Positions 21,658-32,274 of a stretch of 64,000 bases of DNA are shown here, in pieces. The notes under the pieces are model-generated. The model did not search any database and had not been told where the DNA came from. It was given only the letters and a program-made list of their open reading frames with translations. Numbering within the stretch: position 1 is the first letter of the stretch; each line of letters begins with the position of its first letter. Made by a program: the position numbers and the translations under genes. The stretch comes from Raffaelea ambrosiae (Eukaryota; Ascomycota; Sordariomycetes; Ophiostomatales; Ophiostomataceae), in contig PCDI01000004.1 in assembly GCA_002778195.1 (NCBI GenBank), positions 3,853,042 through 3,917,041 on the forward strand, written 5' to 3'.

Positions 21658-23646
21658 ATGACCGACAGTCATGACGTGGCTGGAAAGCGCAGGCGCACAT
21701 CTGCCAGCGATGGTTGCGACAACGGGTGCGACAGTGCAACAACGTCGCCAGCGGCCGCTGAGCGGCCGCTAAAGCGACCAAGAATAGCCTTGACGAGTTG
21801 CAGTCAGACAATGCCCCCCGTACCAAGGCCTACACCCAGTCTTGACCACCTTTCATCCTTGTCTGACGAACTGCTCATCCGCATTTTGGGCTACTTATCA
21901 ATGTCGAACCTCCTCACCATGGCCCCCGTTTCGAGACGATTTCACAGAATTGCCGACGATTCACAGTTATGGAAGGCATTATACTACGAGCGCTTTGTGC
22001 TGCCGCGGGCGATGCGCATACCGGGATTTCGAAAAGGTCCTCTGCCGACAACAGACGCAGGTCCGACTGGGGGGGGGTTTATGAGGATGGCCAAGCTACG
22101 TGTCTCGGACCGGCGGGTGACTCGATCGCGAGAGCACCTCAGTAGCAGTGAAGTTGAGAATACTTGTAACCGTGACGCCTTTAGAGAAGCAGAACAAGAG
22201 GAGGAAGCGCGACGTTACAGCTGGAAGAGGCAATACAAATTACGGCACAACTGGGCCAGAGGCATCTGCGCCGTGGAGGAGCTTTCCCTGGGTGGCAACA
22301 CTGATGCAAGCAGGGAACAAGGGGCGGCCAAAGGCGGGTTGCGGGGAGCGGACAGGAGAGGCGATGAGTCCTGTCGGATGCTCGTCAAAGTAGTGGATGG
22401 TATTGCTGTGACCGCAGACCGGCGATGGGGGCTGCGTGTATGGGAGCTCAAGACGCGAACAATGGTTGTCAGTGCCAACCTCAGCGGTTGGAAGTCAAGC
22501 GAAGAAGGCATGGCGCCAAACTTGTGTGATGGGAGCCGGGAAGCTGATACAGAGCCTCTGATTCCGACGTCGCTTGCCGTGGACACAACAACCACGGGAT
22601 TGGACATTGCCGTCGGGCTTCTGGATGGCAGCTTCGGCATTTGGCAACTGGACGTGCGTCAAGAATCTCTTGCTCGGCGCTTTATCCATGCAGCTTCCAG
22701 CAGTGGCGCACTAGTTGGCATCGCTTACTCGCATCCCTTTGTGCTGACGGCGACAGAGTCTGTTCTCATATCACTGTATGTCTTTTCTGGAGCGGCATCA
22801 TCGAGCAACGCACACTCCATCTGGCTACCTCCATCCCTTCTCACATCGCTCCGGTCACACACGTCGCAGCAACCCATAGCATTGTCCATTCGGAAGCTTG
22901 CCTCGATTACGATCGCTTCCATCGCTTACACATTCTCCACGCGGCAAGGCTGGTCTATTGGCATTCAAGATCTGCACGTGGGTACCCCAGAGACAGGGCA
23001 TGGCAGCCGGAAACATGCAGTGCTTCCGCAGATTACAACTACAAGACTTGCTTACTCGCCACCTGTCGGTAATGGGAGCGTATCGACACAGTCACTTGAG
23101 CCGAACAGGGCGTCCTCGCCGACGACACCGGCCAGCTATACAAGCCATACCAGCCAGCCCTTGCGGAATGCTGCCAACAGCAGTCCTACGACCCTGTGCT
23201 ACACCCACCCATACTTGCTGGCCACCCTGCCAGACAATACGCTAATTCTACATCTCTGCACTTCCAGTTCGTCAACTTTGGATATTTCGCCCGGCATCCG
23301 GCTTTGGGGCCACACATCAGGTATTAGTGACGCAGAAATCACATCCCGTGGCAAGGCTGTCAGTGTCAGCACACGCGGTGACGAGATGCGCGTGTGGGAA
23401 TTAGAGGGACGCCCAGCAGCCGAGCGTGGTCGCAGCGTGGCCATCCGTCCAAGTGCAGGCGATATTGTTGTGCGCGACAGCATCGCCGGCGATGTCACAG
23501 GAGCCTATGAGGACATGGGCGACGGCGCAGGTGCATATGACTGGGACGAGAGGCGCAACTGGGTCGGGTTTGACGACGAAATGGTCATTGTACTGAAAGA
23601 GTCACGTGGAGGGGGCGAGAGTCTGATGGTGTATGATTTCTCATGA
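21658..23646 (+). CDS. F-box protein with C-terminal beta-propeller-like region
   Basis: Single exon, 662 aa. F-box proteins link substrates to SCF ubiquitin ligases through Skp1. The F-box (about residues 62-105) contains LSSLSDELLIRILGYLSMSN and APVSRRFHRIADDSQLWK. The rest has scattered WD-like elements (RRWGLRVWELKTRTMV, DIAVGLLDGSFGIWQLD, IRLWGHTSGISDAEI, SVSTRGDEMRVWELEG), suggesting a degenerate propeller that binds substrate. The N terminus is basic (KRRRTS, PLKRPRI), possibly nuclear. The substrate is unknown. Confidence 0.8.
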   Translation: MTDSHDVAGKRRRTSASDGCDNGCDSATTSPAAAERPLKRPRIALTSCSQTMPPVPRPTPSLDHLSSLSDELLIRILGYLSMSNLLTMAPVSRRFHRIADDSQLWKALYYERFVLPRAMRIPGFRKGPLPTTDAGPTGGGFMRMAKLRVSDRRVTRSREHLSSSEVENTCNRDAFREAEQEEEARRYSWKRQYKLRHNWARGICAVEELSLGGNTDASREQGAAKGGLRGADRRGDESCRMLVKVVDGIAVTADRRWGLRVWELKTRTMVVSANLSGWKSSEEGMAPNLCDGSREADTEPLIPTSLAVDTTTTGLDIAVGLLDGSFGIWQLDVRQESLARRFIHAASSSGALVGIAYSHPFVLTATESVLISLYVFSGAASSSNAHSIWLPPSLLTSLRSHTSQQPIALSIRKLASITIASIAYTFSTRQGWSIGIQDLHVGTPETGHGSRKHAVLPQITTTRLAYSPPVGNGSVSTQSLEPNRASSPTTPASYTSHTSQPLRNAANSSPTTLCYTHPYLLATLPDNTLILHLCTSSSSTLDISPGIRLWGHTSGISDAEITSRGKAVSVSTRGDEMRVWELEGRPAAERGRSVAIRPSAGDIVVRDSIAGDVTGAYEDMGDGAGAYDWDERRNWVGFDDEMVIVLKESRGGGESLMVYDFS

Positions 23647-25153
23647 AATCAGGAAGGGAGCTCATGGCTATCATGTATGCACATCGTCTTATGATTAGAG
23701 AGGCGACTAAAGACACACAAAGAAAAAGAAATAAACTCTAAACCCGGTAAAGGTAGTTAATAGAATTTCAACACAAAATTGGGTTATGGAAAAATAAAAT
23801 CGCGCAGGCGGCGGGGTCTTTCCCATCAGGTCTGTTGGAAATCCTCTAGTAGTCCGCAGTCGCATCCGCCTGGAATGCATCGAACATTCCTTACATTAGT
23901 GTATCCGAAGCGCTGGCTCTGCGCTACAGCTCACTGACGGGACCGTCCATTCGGGACGATCGCCTGCACCAAACAGGAAAGGCGCACGGCGCTCGTGAGC
24001 ATGGGTCGATTCAAGGGTCCTATTGAATTCCCTCTAGCCTGGAGTTTAATTGCCTTCTCTTCTTCCACTTCTACAACTCCGCCCTCACAGATGATGTTGC
24101 GCTCATTCAAGCATATTTGTGTCTTATTTATTTGGTGCCAAAGAAAGAGAAAAAGATAAGACAACTATCTGTAGAATAAAACTAAACGGGAGCAACCCAA
24201 CACGAGTAAATGAGATAAAATGCGACGGCCATTGCGTGGGCTAAAAGGAGTCGACAGATACAATCCGAGGCATTAGAAGGTAAATGAAAGGAAACAACCC
24301 CAACCAAAACAAAAGAATGGAAAGGACACAATGTGCCCACCTAGGATCAATTTCTCCTCGCCGATCCCCCCCTTCCCAATTGAAGCGCGGCCTCAGGTCC
24401 AGAAGACGGAACACCTCATAGACACAATGTATGGCCCAACTGAGATAACAAGCAGGTAAACACGGTAGAAAGGCCGTCACCTCTGTCGCCTTGACAAGTA
24501 CCAACCTGTTCGACCAGAGTCTCGCACTCTAATGGACATCCGTCGCGAGGAGGGGGGTGGAAAACACACACATACAGAAAGAGAAACAAACAAAACAAAA
24601 ACAAGTAACAAAGGAGAAAGTAAATAAATCAACTAAACAAAATTGACTTGAGAGGGGTATCGATCTGTTCTGAACCGTCGTGTCGAATTCTTGGGGGGTA
24701 TCACATGAAAATCCTCCAGTCCCGAATGCTGCGTAGTGGGCGACCAGGAATAATCTGCCGTGTGCCGTGATATGATAACATGCCTTCCGGAACCGCTTGT
24801 AGGTGAATAACAAAAAAAAATAATAAAAAACCTAAAAAAACCCGATGTGTACTCATGTAAAAGACACGCAAACCCAATGGTAACAAACGAGAAAAAAAAG
24901 CGCGAAGTGGTCTCGGCCTTCAGATGAAAGAGAGGAGTAACTGTTGGATGAAGTATGATGTAGTTGAGATCAAGCCGATGCGCGCCAACAAATGAAGCAA
25001 ACCCTCAAGCCAATACGCTGTGACGAGACTGAAAAGTGGGAGATTCAATCTTAGAGTCGTGTCTAACGCGAAAACACAAAACAACGAGAATATGATAATA
25101 CGCAAGGTTCTGAGTAACGGCGCAGAAAGTGGGCTGCGACGGTGTGTTTGTGT
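23647..25153. other. Convergent spacer with long 3' flank
   Basis: A/T-rich, with A- and T-runs (24550-24620, 24810-24900). Minus frames here are low-complexity Phe-rich shadows. No gene is supported; it probably includes the 3' UTR of the SWIRM gene. Confidence 0.5.
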
Positions 25154-26755
25154 TTAGATGAACCGCTGCATGTGCTCGAGTCGGAGCCAGCCAACCTTGT
25201 CGTATGCTGTCCAGAGCTTGGACGCCTTGTTGACGTCAATCTTGCAGGCTTGCTGCGCGTCAGTCTTGCGGAACTCCTTGCCGATGCGCGCGCATTCGAG
25301 ACGGCGTATGAATATGCGGCGTTTACTGGTGAGATATGTGGCGCAGTCAAGGCGCAGGCTTGCTGCCAGACCGACCTCGTCTCGATGAAGGAGATGCAAA
25401 TATGGATCTCGCGTGAGGTCGAGCGCATTGCCCTTCCAATCGACCTTAAGATTGTTCGTTCGCTCGGGGAGGGTGCTTAGTGGTGGACAGCAGTCAGGAA
25501 GCGACATAAAGTCCTTGTCCTCACGATTGGGTGCGGCTGTGCGAACTCTCGGCTCGGGCGATCCACGAGCCGTACGCGTATTTCCGCCAGTTGCCTGGCG
25601 CGCCGGACTGACCTGGGGGGCAATACGTGTGGGCAGAGTGGAGCGTGATAAGGGCGCTGCACGACCGGTACGTTTCGACACCCGGGCGTTGTTGTCCAAA
25701 ACAGGCTGCAGAGGCGACGAGCGTTGGTGATTCGACTGATTAGTTTGGTGCTGACGGAGTTCGGATGTGTGCATAGGTTGCCGTGGCTGCTCAGGCAGGG
25801 AGGACGAGTGCTGGGGTTTCACTGGTCGAGACACTGCGAGATGCGGCACCGTTGGAGGCGGTCTTGTGGCCGGCGTAACGAGATGAAGCCGCCTGTTGCG
25901 GTCAGCAGCGGCCTTGCGGTCAGCCAGGAGCTGCTCACGTTCCTTTTTGAGCCATCCTCGTCGATCAACCATGTATCGCTTCATCACCTCGGATTTGAGA
26001 TACAGCGCGAGTTCGTAGTCTTCGCCGCGGGGTGGAGAGGCCCGGCTAAACAGAGTGGGCGACCGAGCTGCGACGTGGTCACTTACGACGCCGATGGTCG
26101 AATTGCTGTGAGTGGTGGTGTTTGTGCCGTGAGCAGCGAAGAGGGGGCGCGACTGGGCGAGCGATGATGCGTCGTTCCCAGTGGGATACAAGATAGGGTC
26201 GCGCGCAGCCTGGGCTGCAGTAGAATGCAAATCGGTAGCCACCGCGGATGTTTTCCTGTCCCTGGGTGAGATAGGCGGCGACAGAGGGCCGTTTTTGGGG
26301 ACGTTTCCTGCTTTGCTGACATTGCGGTTGCTGTCCACGCCCGGGCTGGAGCATCGGCTGTGGGGACTGGCGCTGTTATTGATACTGAAGCTGTCCATCT
26401 GGTCGGGTTCGGGCGGCGACATCAAATTGCTGATGTCCAAGGCCTTTTTGATCCCAGTCGGTGCAGCACCCTTGGAAGGAACGTGGCCGTCGAAGGCAGC
26501 CATGGAAGGGGCTGGGAAGAAACCTTTTAAATGACGCTGGGGGGTCGTCGGCAGAAACGGGGTAGACGTTGATGCTGATGAAAAAGAAGAAGAGGGAAAC
26601 GAAGAGATCGACGAGGAGATAGACGAAGAAGAAATGGACTGCTCCATTGGAACGCTGCCTTGGACAGGCTGGAAGGCAGCTGGAAAGCCTGGGGCGTGCA
26701 GGGGCTGCCTCTGGCCTGGCTTTTGGGGTTGGGCGGAGGATGACGACTGCGCCAT
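25154..26755 (-). CDS. SWIRM-domain protein
   Basis: Single exon, 533 aa, ATG at 26755-26753; the frame is open further upstream but has no good start. The C-terminal ~85 residues form a SWIRM domain (DLTRDPYLHLLHRDEVGLAA, CATYLTSKRRIFIRRLECA, ASKLWTAYDKVGWLRLEHM), a helical DNA/histone-binding module of chromatin proteins. The rest is Ser/Pro-rich and disordered, with an SSSISSSISSFPSSSFSS run near residues 40-60 and a basic linker. A long N-terminal disordered part with one terminal SWIRM domain resembles fungal Fun19/Laf-type chromatin factors rather than LSD1 or Swi3. The exact orthologue was not determined. Confidence 0.85.
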   Translation of the reverse strand: MAQSSSSAQPQKPGQRQPLHAPGFPAAFQPVQGSVPMEQSISSSSISSSISSFPSSSFSSASTSTPFLPTTPQRHLKGFFPAPSMAAFDGHVPSKGAAPTGIKKALDISNLMSPPEPDQMDSFSINNSASPHSRCSSPGVDSNRNVSKAGNVPKNGPLSPPISPRDRKTSAVATDLHSTAAQAARDPILYPTGNDASSLAQSRPLFAAHGTNTTTHSNSTIGVVSDHVAARSPTLFSRASPPRGEDYELALYLKSEVMKRYMVDRRGWLKKEREQLLADRKAAADRNRRLHLVTPATRPPPTVPHLAVSRPVKPQHSSSLPEQPRQPMHTSELRQHQTNQSNHQRSSPLQPVLDNNARVSKRTGRAAPLSRSTLPTRIAPQVSPARQATGGNTRTARGSPEPRVRTAAPNREDKDFMSLPDCCPPLSTLPERTNNLKVDWKGNALDLTRDPYLHLLHRDEVGLAASLRLDCATYLTSKRRIFIRRLECARIGKEFRKTDAQQACKIDVNKASKLWTAYDKVGWLRLEHMQRFI

Positions 26756-27630
26756 TGCGGCGGTAGGCAGCCAGTAATTAGGCGTGTGGCAGGGCAGACG
26801 AGTGACAAGTGACCACAGAGACGGGACAGATGCCAAAATGTAATAAAAAGACACGAAAGACAAAGAGAAATCTCCTCAAGAAAGGCGAGACCCTCAAAGA
26901 AATTCTCCAAGGACGGTCGCCGAGGAGGAGGCCCAGGACTCTTTTATCAAGTGTTCTGGTCGTCGTCGGTGGCGTGGCGAAAGGCTGGCCAGGCAGCAGG
27001 ACATAAGGGGATTTAAAGGCGACTTAAAGGCGATGGGCGTTGGCCACTTTTGGGCGTTTTCTGTATTTGTCAACCGGGGCGAGGCTTGCGTTGTTGGGTG
27101 CCTAGGCTGCAGTATGGGCCTGAGATTTGGGGCGCGTAGGGCGGGCAATTGATGACAATGCGGTCGCATGGACAGCGGGTGCAGTAATTGAACGCGAAGA
27201 CACAACAATATGGGCGAAAAGGAGCGGGAATATTCACGAATAGTAGGAGGCAGAAGGAAACGTAGGCGGAAGACGTGCGAAGAAAGCAGAAGAGAGGAAG
27301 AGAATTAAAACGGGAGGGGGGCGCAAGGAAGTACTCGTAAGGCCGTGGCTGTCGCAAAGCCGCGGTCGGGAGGGCTTGAATTGAGCAGGCGCTTGTGTCC
27401 TAGTTGGGAAGGCACGATGGCGCGTGGAGCAAGCATGAGTGTGGGGGGCCAGCGGAGCGACAAGAAGCAGCGAGATCCTGAGAGACAGGTGCTCTTTATA
27501 GGTGAAACCGGAAGGGGGAGGAGGGGCGTGTGGCTAAGGGGATAGGAGGGAATGAAGTATTGGCAGATGGGAAATAGGAGCTGTTTCGTGAATTGGAGAG
27601 AATCGAAAGGCCAATTCGTCCGGAACAGAA

Positions 27631-27672
27631 GGGTGCAGGGTGCGCAGGGTGCGCAGGGTGCGCAGGGTGTGC
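27631..27672 (+). repeat. 9-bp minisatellite (unit GGGTGCGCA)
   Basis: About four tandem copies of GGGTGCGCA, with slightly diverged end units. Confidence 0.85.
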
Positions 27673-28408
27673 CTGCAGTGCTTTCTGATTATTTGTGGTG
27701 CCGTGTGGTGCTGTGTCGTGTTTTGTGGTGTTTTGCTCGTCCTATGTCGATATGTTACCCAGTATCTCATGGATATTGGGCTTGCCAATAAGCAGGGCGT
27801 CGCATGACAGAGGAGCGGTTGTTGCCTGTTCTGAAAGGAGGAAGTATTGATAATAGAGTTCTGGGACCGGCGGGCGGGCAGGTGCTCTATTAGCGCGGGG
27901 TTTTGGCGTGGGCGGGTGGTGGAATAAATAGAATGGGAAGGAAGAACAAGGAGGGGGGGGTGTACGTAGTCTGCCTCAAGCATACAAAATGACAGAGAAA
28001 GTGCATGTGTAAGAGCGAGGGCGTGAAGGACGGAACGGCCTGCGGCGAGCACACAGCCAAGCAGACAGACAAGCAGCTGTGCGCGAGCCAGAGAGATGTA
28101 AGCAAGCACGACTCAAAAACGCATACAGCAGAGGCGGGGGCGGCAGACCGGAAATAGAAGAGAGGGAAAGAGCGTACTCGCAGAGTTTGGAAAGAACGAG
28201 CGGACAAAGGGCACACCACTGTTCGTATAAAAGACATACATCTACACATACCATGTGGTACCATAGTAATGTATCTTACTAGCCAGATGATAATAGCCAC
28301 CATATCCTCACACATCATCGCAATCAATGGAAGGCACCATCCACCATACTGGCACGCCAGCGACGAGCCACTCCATCCCGCCACCAGCTTATGGCGCTCC
28401 ATACGGTG

Positions 28409-28411
<3 letters not shown>

Positions 28412-28458
<47 letters not shown>
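28412..28458. repeat. (CA)n microsatellite, about 23 copies
   Basis: Uninterrupted CA dinucleotide array of about 47 bases, preceded by GTGTATA. Confidence 0.95.
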
Positions 28459-29049
28459 AGCATGCGCGCTACAGCGAAGCGTGCACCTAGCCACCCATCC
28501 ATTCCCACTCTCTGTTTCTCGCGCCCTTGATATAGTATGCGTCTCTCTATCTCTCCCCATACTGCTAGAGGACTGGACATTAATGGAGGGTGGGTAGCCG
28601 GTGCGCCTGCTACGAGCGTCATCTGAGTATTAGCAAGTAACAAAAGCACGGGATAATAACTACAGGCACCCCCTCCCCTACCAGCCAGCCGCACGATATT
28701 CCGAGGTAGATCCAGAGTACTCTTAAGTAGCCCGCCGAACGCGTGGCCTACTTTTCGACGTATGGGGCAAGAGGATACCACACTTCGGCACACGATAGTA
28801 CCAGCACTGTACTCGTACTGATTAAGGCAGAAGCACTGGCGGGGCGTGTAGATAACATAAACTAATCTCACCCCCTTTTACTGTTTGGTCATTCGGAGGA
28901 GTCAGACAGCACGCTTTTTTTTTGGCGTTCACCTCCCAGTCAGTCGCCCAGGACCCCTAGTCGGGCAGACTGAACAAAAGAGTCAGCGAGTAAACGTGCA
29001 ATAGTTGAGAGAAACGGCTGGACGCCAAAAGCGCGGCAAAAGAAGGATA

Positions 29050-29070
29050 CAAACAAACAAACAAACAAAC
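29050..29070. repeat. (CAAA)n microsatellite
   Basis: Five CAAA units in tandem. Confidence 0.85.
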
Positions 29071-30608
29071 CCAAACAAATAAATGGCAACCAACGCAACG
29101 CAGCAAACCCAATGCCCCCCCTCTGCGGAAGAGAATAAATAGTCAGCACCGGCGTCCAGGCGTGTTAGAATATCTTGTTGTGTACTACTAGATTACTACT
29201 AGATATTCGCCAGATGCATGGAAACAAACCGACAAGCCCTGCAGATGGTGAGCGCGGTACCTGCTTTGCCTGCATGGCGACCCTGGACCAGAGAATGTTC
29301 TGCTGTCGTATCCCGCCATCCGACGAGATAAGATATGAGGCGTGGATAGAAGACGTCCCCGGTACCAGTCCTGCAGAATGGCAGAGGACTAGACCCAGCC
29401 CAAAGGCCTAAGCAATCCCCAAGCTAGCACGCTCCGCGAAATGGGAAACGAATAAAAGAGACCGATGAACCCGGGATCCCGTCGGCTTTGAGTCATCGAG
29501 ACAGCTTCAGAGTACTGTGCACGAAGGTCCCGGTTGCCTTCTGTTGTCCCCCTGCCTACTTAGGCACCACATTATTTGGCGGCCCAAGTTGTGGGTGTGT
29601 TTGTTTGTTAAGACTAGCAAGCACCCACTGCTGGCCAAGTGGATTCGGACACGTCGGGATTGCACCTGCTGTGATGGTAATCTCTGGAGCACATCTCACG
29701 TCGTGGGGTGTGATTTGTACAAGTGAGATACTTACATGTAGTAACTACGAAGCTACTATGTAGTACACCCTCTCGTACCCGAAACCCTGCCCAGCGAGTC
29801 TGGCTGCGCGGCTTCCGCCCGCTTAAGAAGCACCTTATCTGCTGGTTTCTTTCGCTTTTGGGCTTCAATGCGGAAGAGCGTGGTGCACACCTCCTTTACC
29901 ACTCCGTTACAGACCCCGGCCAGGAGGGGGCATCGCCACACTGTGGTCAGCATGGGGGGAGGGCTCGGTCCAAGTGTCAAGGCCCCCTCCGCAAGTGGCC
30001 CTATGCGAGTAAATCATGGCGAGACACTGCAGCCCACATACCATAGCATCAGGTGTGAGTCATATGGGCGCGGCCAGCGAAGAGGAAAAAGAAAACGAGG
30101 CAGCCACAACCATAGGAGGCACCTTCCCAGCCTGTCAATCGGTCCTTGTGGCCTAAATCCGAAACAGACTTGACCGGTTATGGATTAGCCTAGTTTCTTT
30201 GTTATCGATAGACGGCCCGTGTCGACAGTCTTCAGCGGCGCCTTTGCCACACGCCAAACCCGGTCACGTGTGGCTTCTCCGATCCAATCATGTGATATAA
30301 TTTCTTTCTGAGACACCCAGCAGGCACGGGGGAAGGAAGTGTATCTGTTGAACTTCGAAGCAGAGGGACAGAGAGAGGAATGAAACGGAAAGAATCGTGG
30401 ACGACTTGAAACCACAGATGATCACGTGTTGTGATTATGTGACACAGACGCTCACACAGCTATGTGTGTTTACTTTTCAGCGGTAGACACAAAATTTACA
30501 AGAACACGATATACATCCACGTGGTGCCTCCAGGAATGGCGGAACTATGCTCGGTATTGACTGAGGCGAATACGCATGCCTTTGACTATGGATTTTATTT
30601 CTCCGTCT

Positions 30609-30627
30609 CTGTCTGTCTGTCTGTCTG
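30609..30627. repeat. (TGTC)n microsatellite
   Basis: Four to five TGTC units, just downstream of the dehydrogenase gene. Confidence 0.8.
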
Positions 30628-30694
30628 AGGTTGCAATCTTGAGAACTGCATACCAAATATACGATGGCATCATAACAACCATAATAGCCCCCTC

Positions 30695-31768
30695 TTAACA
30701 GGCCCCGGTCCCCAATGCTGGCTCTGGCGTAGTCCGTATCTCAACCACGGGTGAGTTCGGCCGCCCTGTGCGAAAGTACGCCCGAACATTTTCGAAACAC
30801 TCCTTTTCAGCCTTGTGGAAAGCCACGTCGGTCAGTCCACCCAAGTGTGGCTGCATAACAACTTTGTCGCTCGAGAGGAAGTACGGGTCGATTCCGGGCT
30901 CATTACAGAACACGTCTAACCCTGCCCGGGCTACCTTACCAGACTTCAATGCTCTGATAAGTGCTGGCTCGTCGACGACAGCACCGCGTGCTGTGTTTAC
31001 GAAAAACACGCCATCCTTCATGACAGCAAATTCGGCCTCCCCGATAAGGCCGGTTGTCTGCGCATTGAGTGGGCAGTTTATCGAGACCACGTCCGAGAAC
31101 CTAAGCAACTCATACAAGCTTTCGCAGTATGTCGCGTTGTATTTCGCCTCCTCCTCAGAGGGTAGCTGATTGCGATTGTAATATCTGATTTTCATATTGA
31201 AAGCAAGAGCCTTTTTGGCCAAGTATTTGCCGATCGATCCAAGCCCGACGATTCCAAGCGTGAGGCCGGTCGGGTCGCGGGCCGGAAACAAGTCGGGAGC
31301 TGACCTAAATTTGCCGGTCCGCAAACTCTTCTCAGCATTGGATGTGTTGCGCAGCGCTCCCAGGACAAGAAACATAGCCATATCGGCAGTCGCCTCCGCT
31401 ACGGCATCCACGGAGTTGCAGAAGTATGTCCCCTTTTCAGCCAACCATTGAACAGGAAACTCGTTGTAACCCGCGCTGGCAGAGGCCATCACCTTGCACT
31501 GGGGTAGGAGAGGCCCCAACATAGCCTTGTTGAATGGCTCGTACGGCGGCGTGCCCATGCGAATGATAAAGGCATCGATCGGGCCGTTCTTCGCAATATC
31601 TTTCGGAATCAACTGGAGAGTCTCCTTGTGGTTGGTGGCCGGCACAAAGGAGTAGTCGAACTCGCTTTGGAAATCGGTCAGATACTCCTTGCCGATGTGA
31701 AGGGGCTCTCCGAGGGCCACAACTCTCGGTCGTCTGCCAGTTGCCAAAGTCACCAGACCAGGTGCCAT
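30695..31768 (-). CDS. D-isomer-specific 2-hydroxyacid dehydrogenase
   Basis: Single exon, 357 aa, ATG at 31768-31766. NAD(P)-dependent interconversion of a 2-oxoacid and a D-2-hydroxyacid (glyoxylate/hydroxypyruvate reductase-like). The Rossmann motif GLGSIG lies at about residues 175-180; the catalytic set is present: Arg in VNTARGAVVDE (about 261), Glu in FCNEPG (about 290), His in MQPHLGG (about 308). Length and layout fit a complete enzyme. The base after strand 2 (YYNRN) includes Arg, which often means NADP preference. It lies on the same strand as, and 0.5 kb downstream of, the Zn2Cys6 regulator, so it may belong to the catabolic group. Exact substrate unknown. Confidence 0.9.
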   Translation of the reverse strand: MAPGLVTLATGRRPRVVALGEPLHIGKEYLTDFQSEFDYSFVPATNHKETLQLIPKDIAKNGPIDAFIIRMGTPPYEPFNKAMLGPLLPQCKVMASASAGYNEFPVQWLAEKGTYFCNSVDAVAEATADMAMFLVLGALRNTSNAEKSLRTGKFRSAPDLFPARDPTGLTLGIVGLGSIGKYLAKKALAFNMKIRYYNRNQLPSEEEAKYNATYCESLYELLRFSDVVSINCPLNAQTTGLIGEAEFAVMKDGVFFVNTARGAVVDEPALIRALKSGKVARAGLDVFCNEPGIDPYFLSSDKVVMQPHLGGLTDVAFHKAEKECFENVRAYFRTGRPNSPVVEIRTTPEPALGTGAC

Positions 31769-32274
31769 CCCGAGGTTTAAAAAAAAAAAAACACACCAGA
31801 ACAGAAGGATGTAAAGAATGGTATAGTAGACTGAGAGGACCACAAAGGCAAATGTCCTTCAATTCCCTTTGCTGTCAAGTCGGGAATTCAGCGCGAAGGA
31901 GCTGCCAGGTCAAGTTGAGTAGCGATTTGTAGCCTGTTTTTGGCTCCGGTATAAACCCAAGCTTATAGATCTCGCAACTCGTTTCAACCCGACCGTTCCT
32001 TTTGTTGCTCACTCGGGTTGCAGTTACTCTCGCAGTTACGTACGACGAACCACTACAGCAGGATCTCACTCGCCAGTGTTATCAGGGTAGAACTCCCCGC
32101 CGGCAGCGCCAAGAGTGGACCCCCGACGTACTCCGGCTTCCGCCGTGATTGGTCATAAAACCAATTGTTGATAGGACACCACAGCTGCTCGCGAGCTACA
32201 CTTCACCACTAAATTAGCCACAATATTTTCACCCTCATGTATTCATGTGTTTATTTATGAGCCACTCCTATACC
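31769..32274. other. Intergenic, dehydrogenase upstream
   Basis: Spacer between the regulator stop and the dehydrogenase start. Presumed dehydrogenase promoter; a poly-T run (minus strand) lies just before the ATG. Confidence 0.5.

Larger units (their letters stand above)
26756..30694. other. Gene-poor, microsatellite-rich intergenic region (3.9 kb)
   Basis: No supported gene. Open frames here are translations of simple repeats (Cys-Val or Thr-His from the CA tract) or low-complexity Leu/Ser/Arg frames. It carries four simple-repeat tracts listed separately. Confidence 0.5.

Noticed and set aside
24241..25105. Minus frames downstream of the SWIRM gene
   Set aside because: Phe/Leu-rich low-complexity frames from T-runs; better explained as 3' UTR and spacer.
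27890..28871. Long minus frames with Cys-Val runs
   Set aside because: They are translations of the (CA)n microsatellite and flanking low-complexity DNA.
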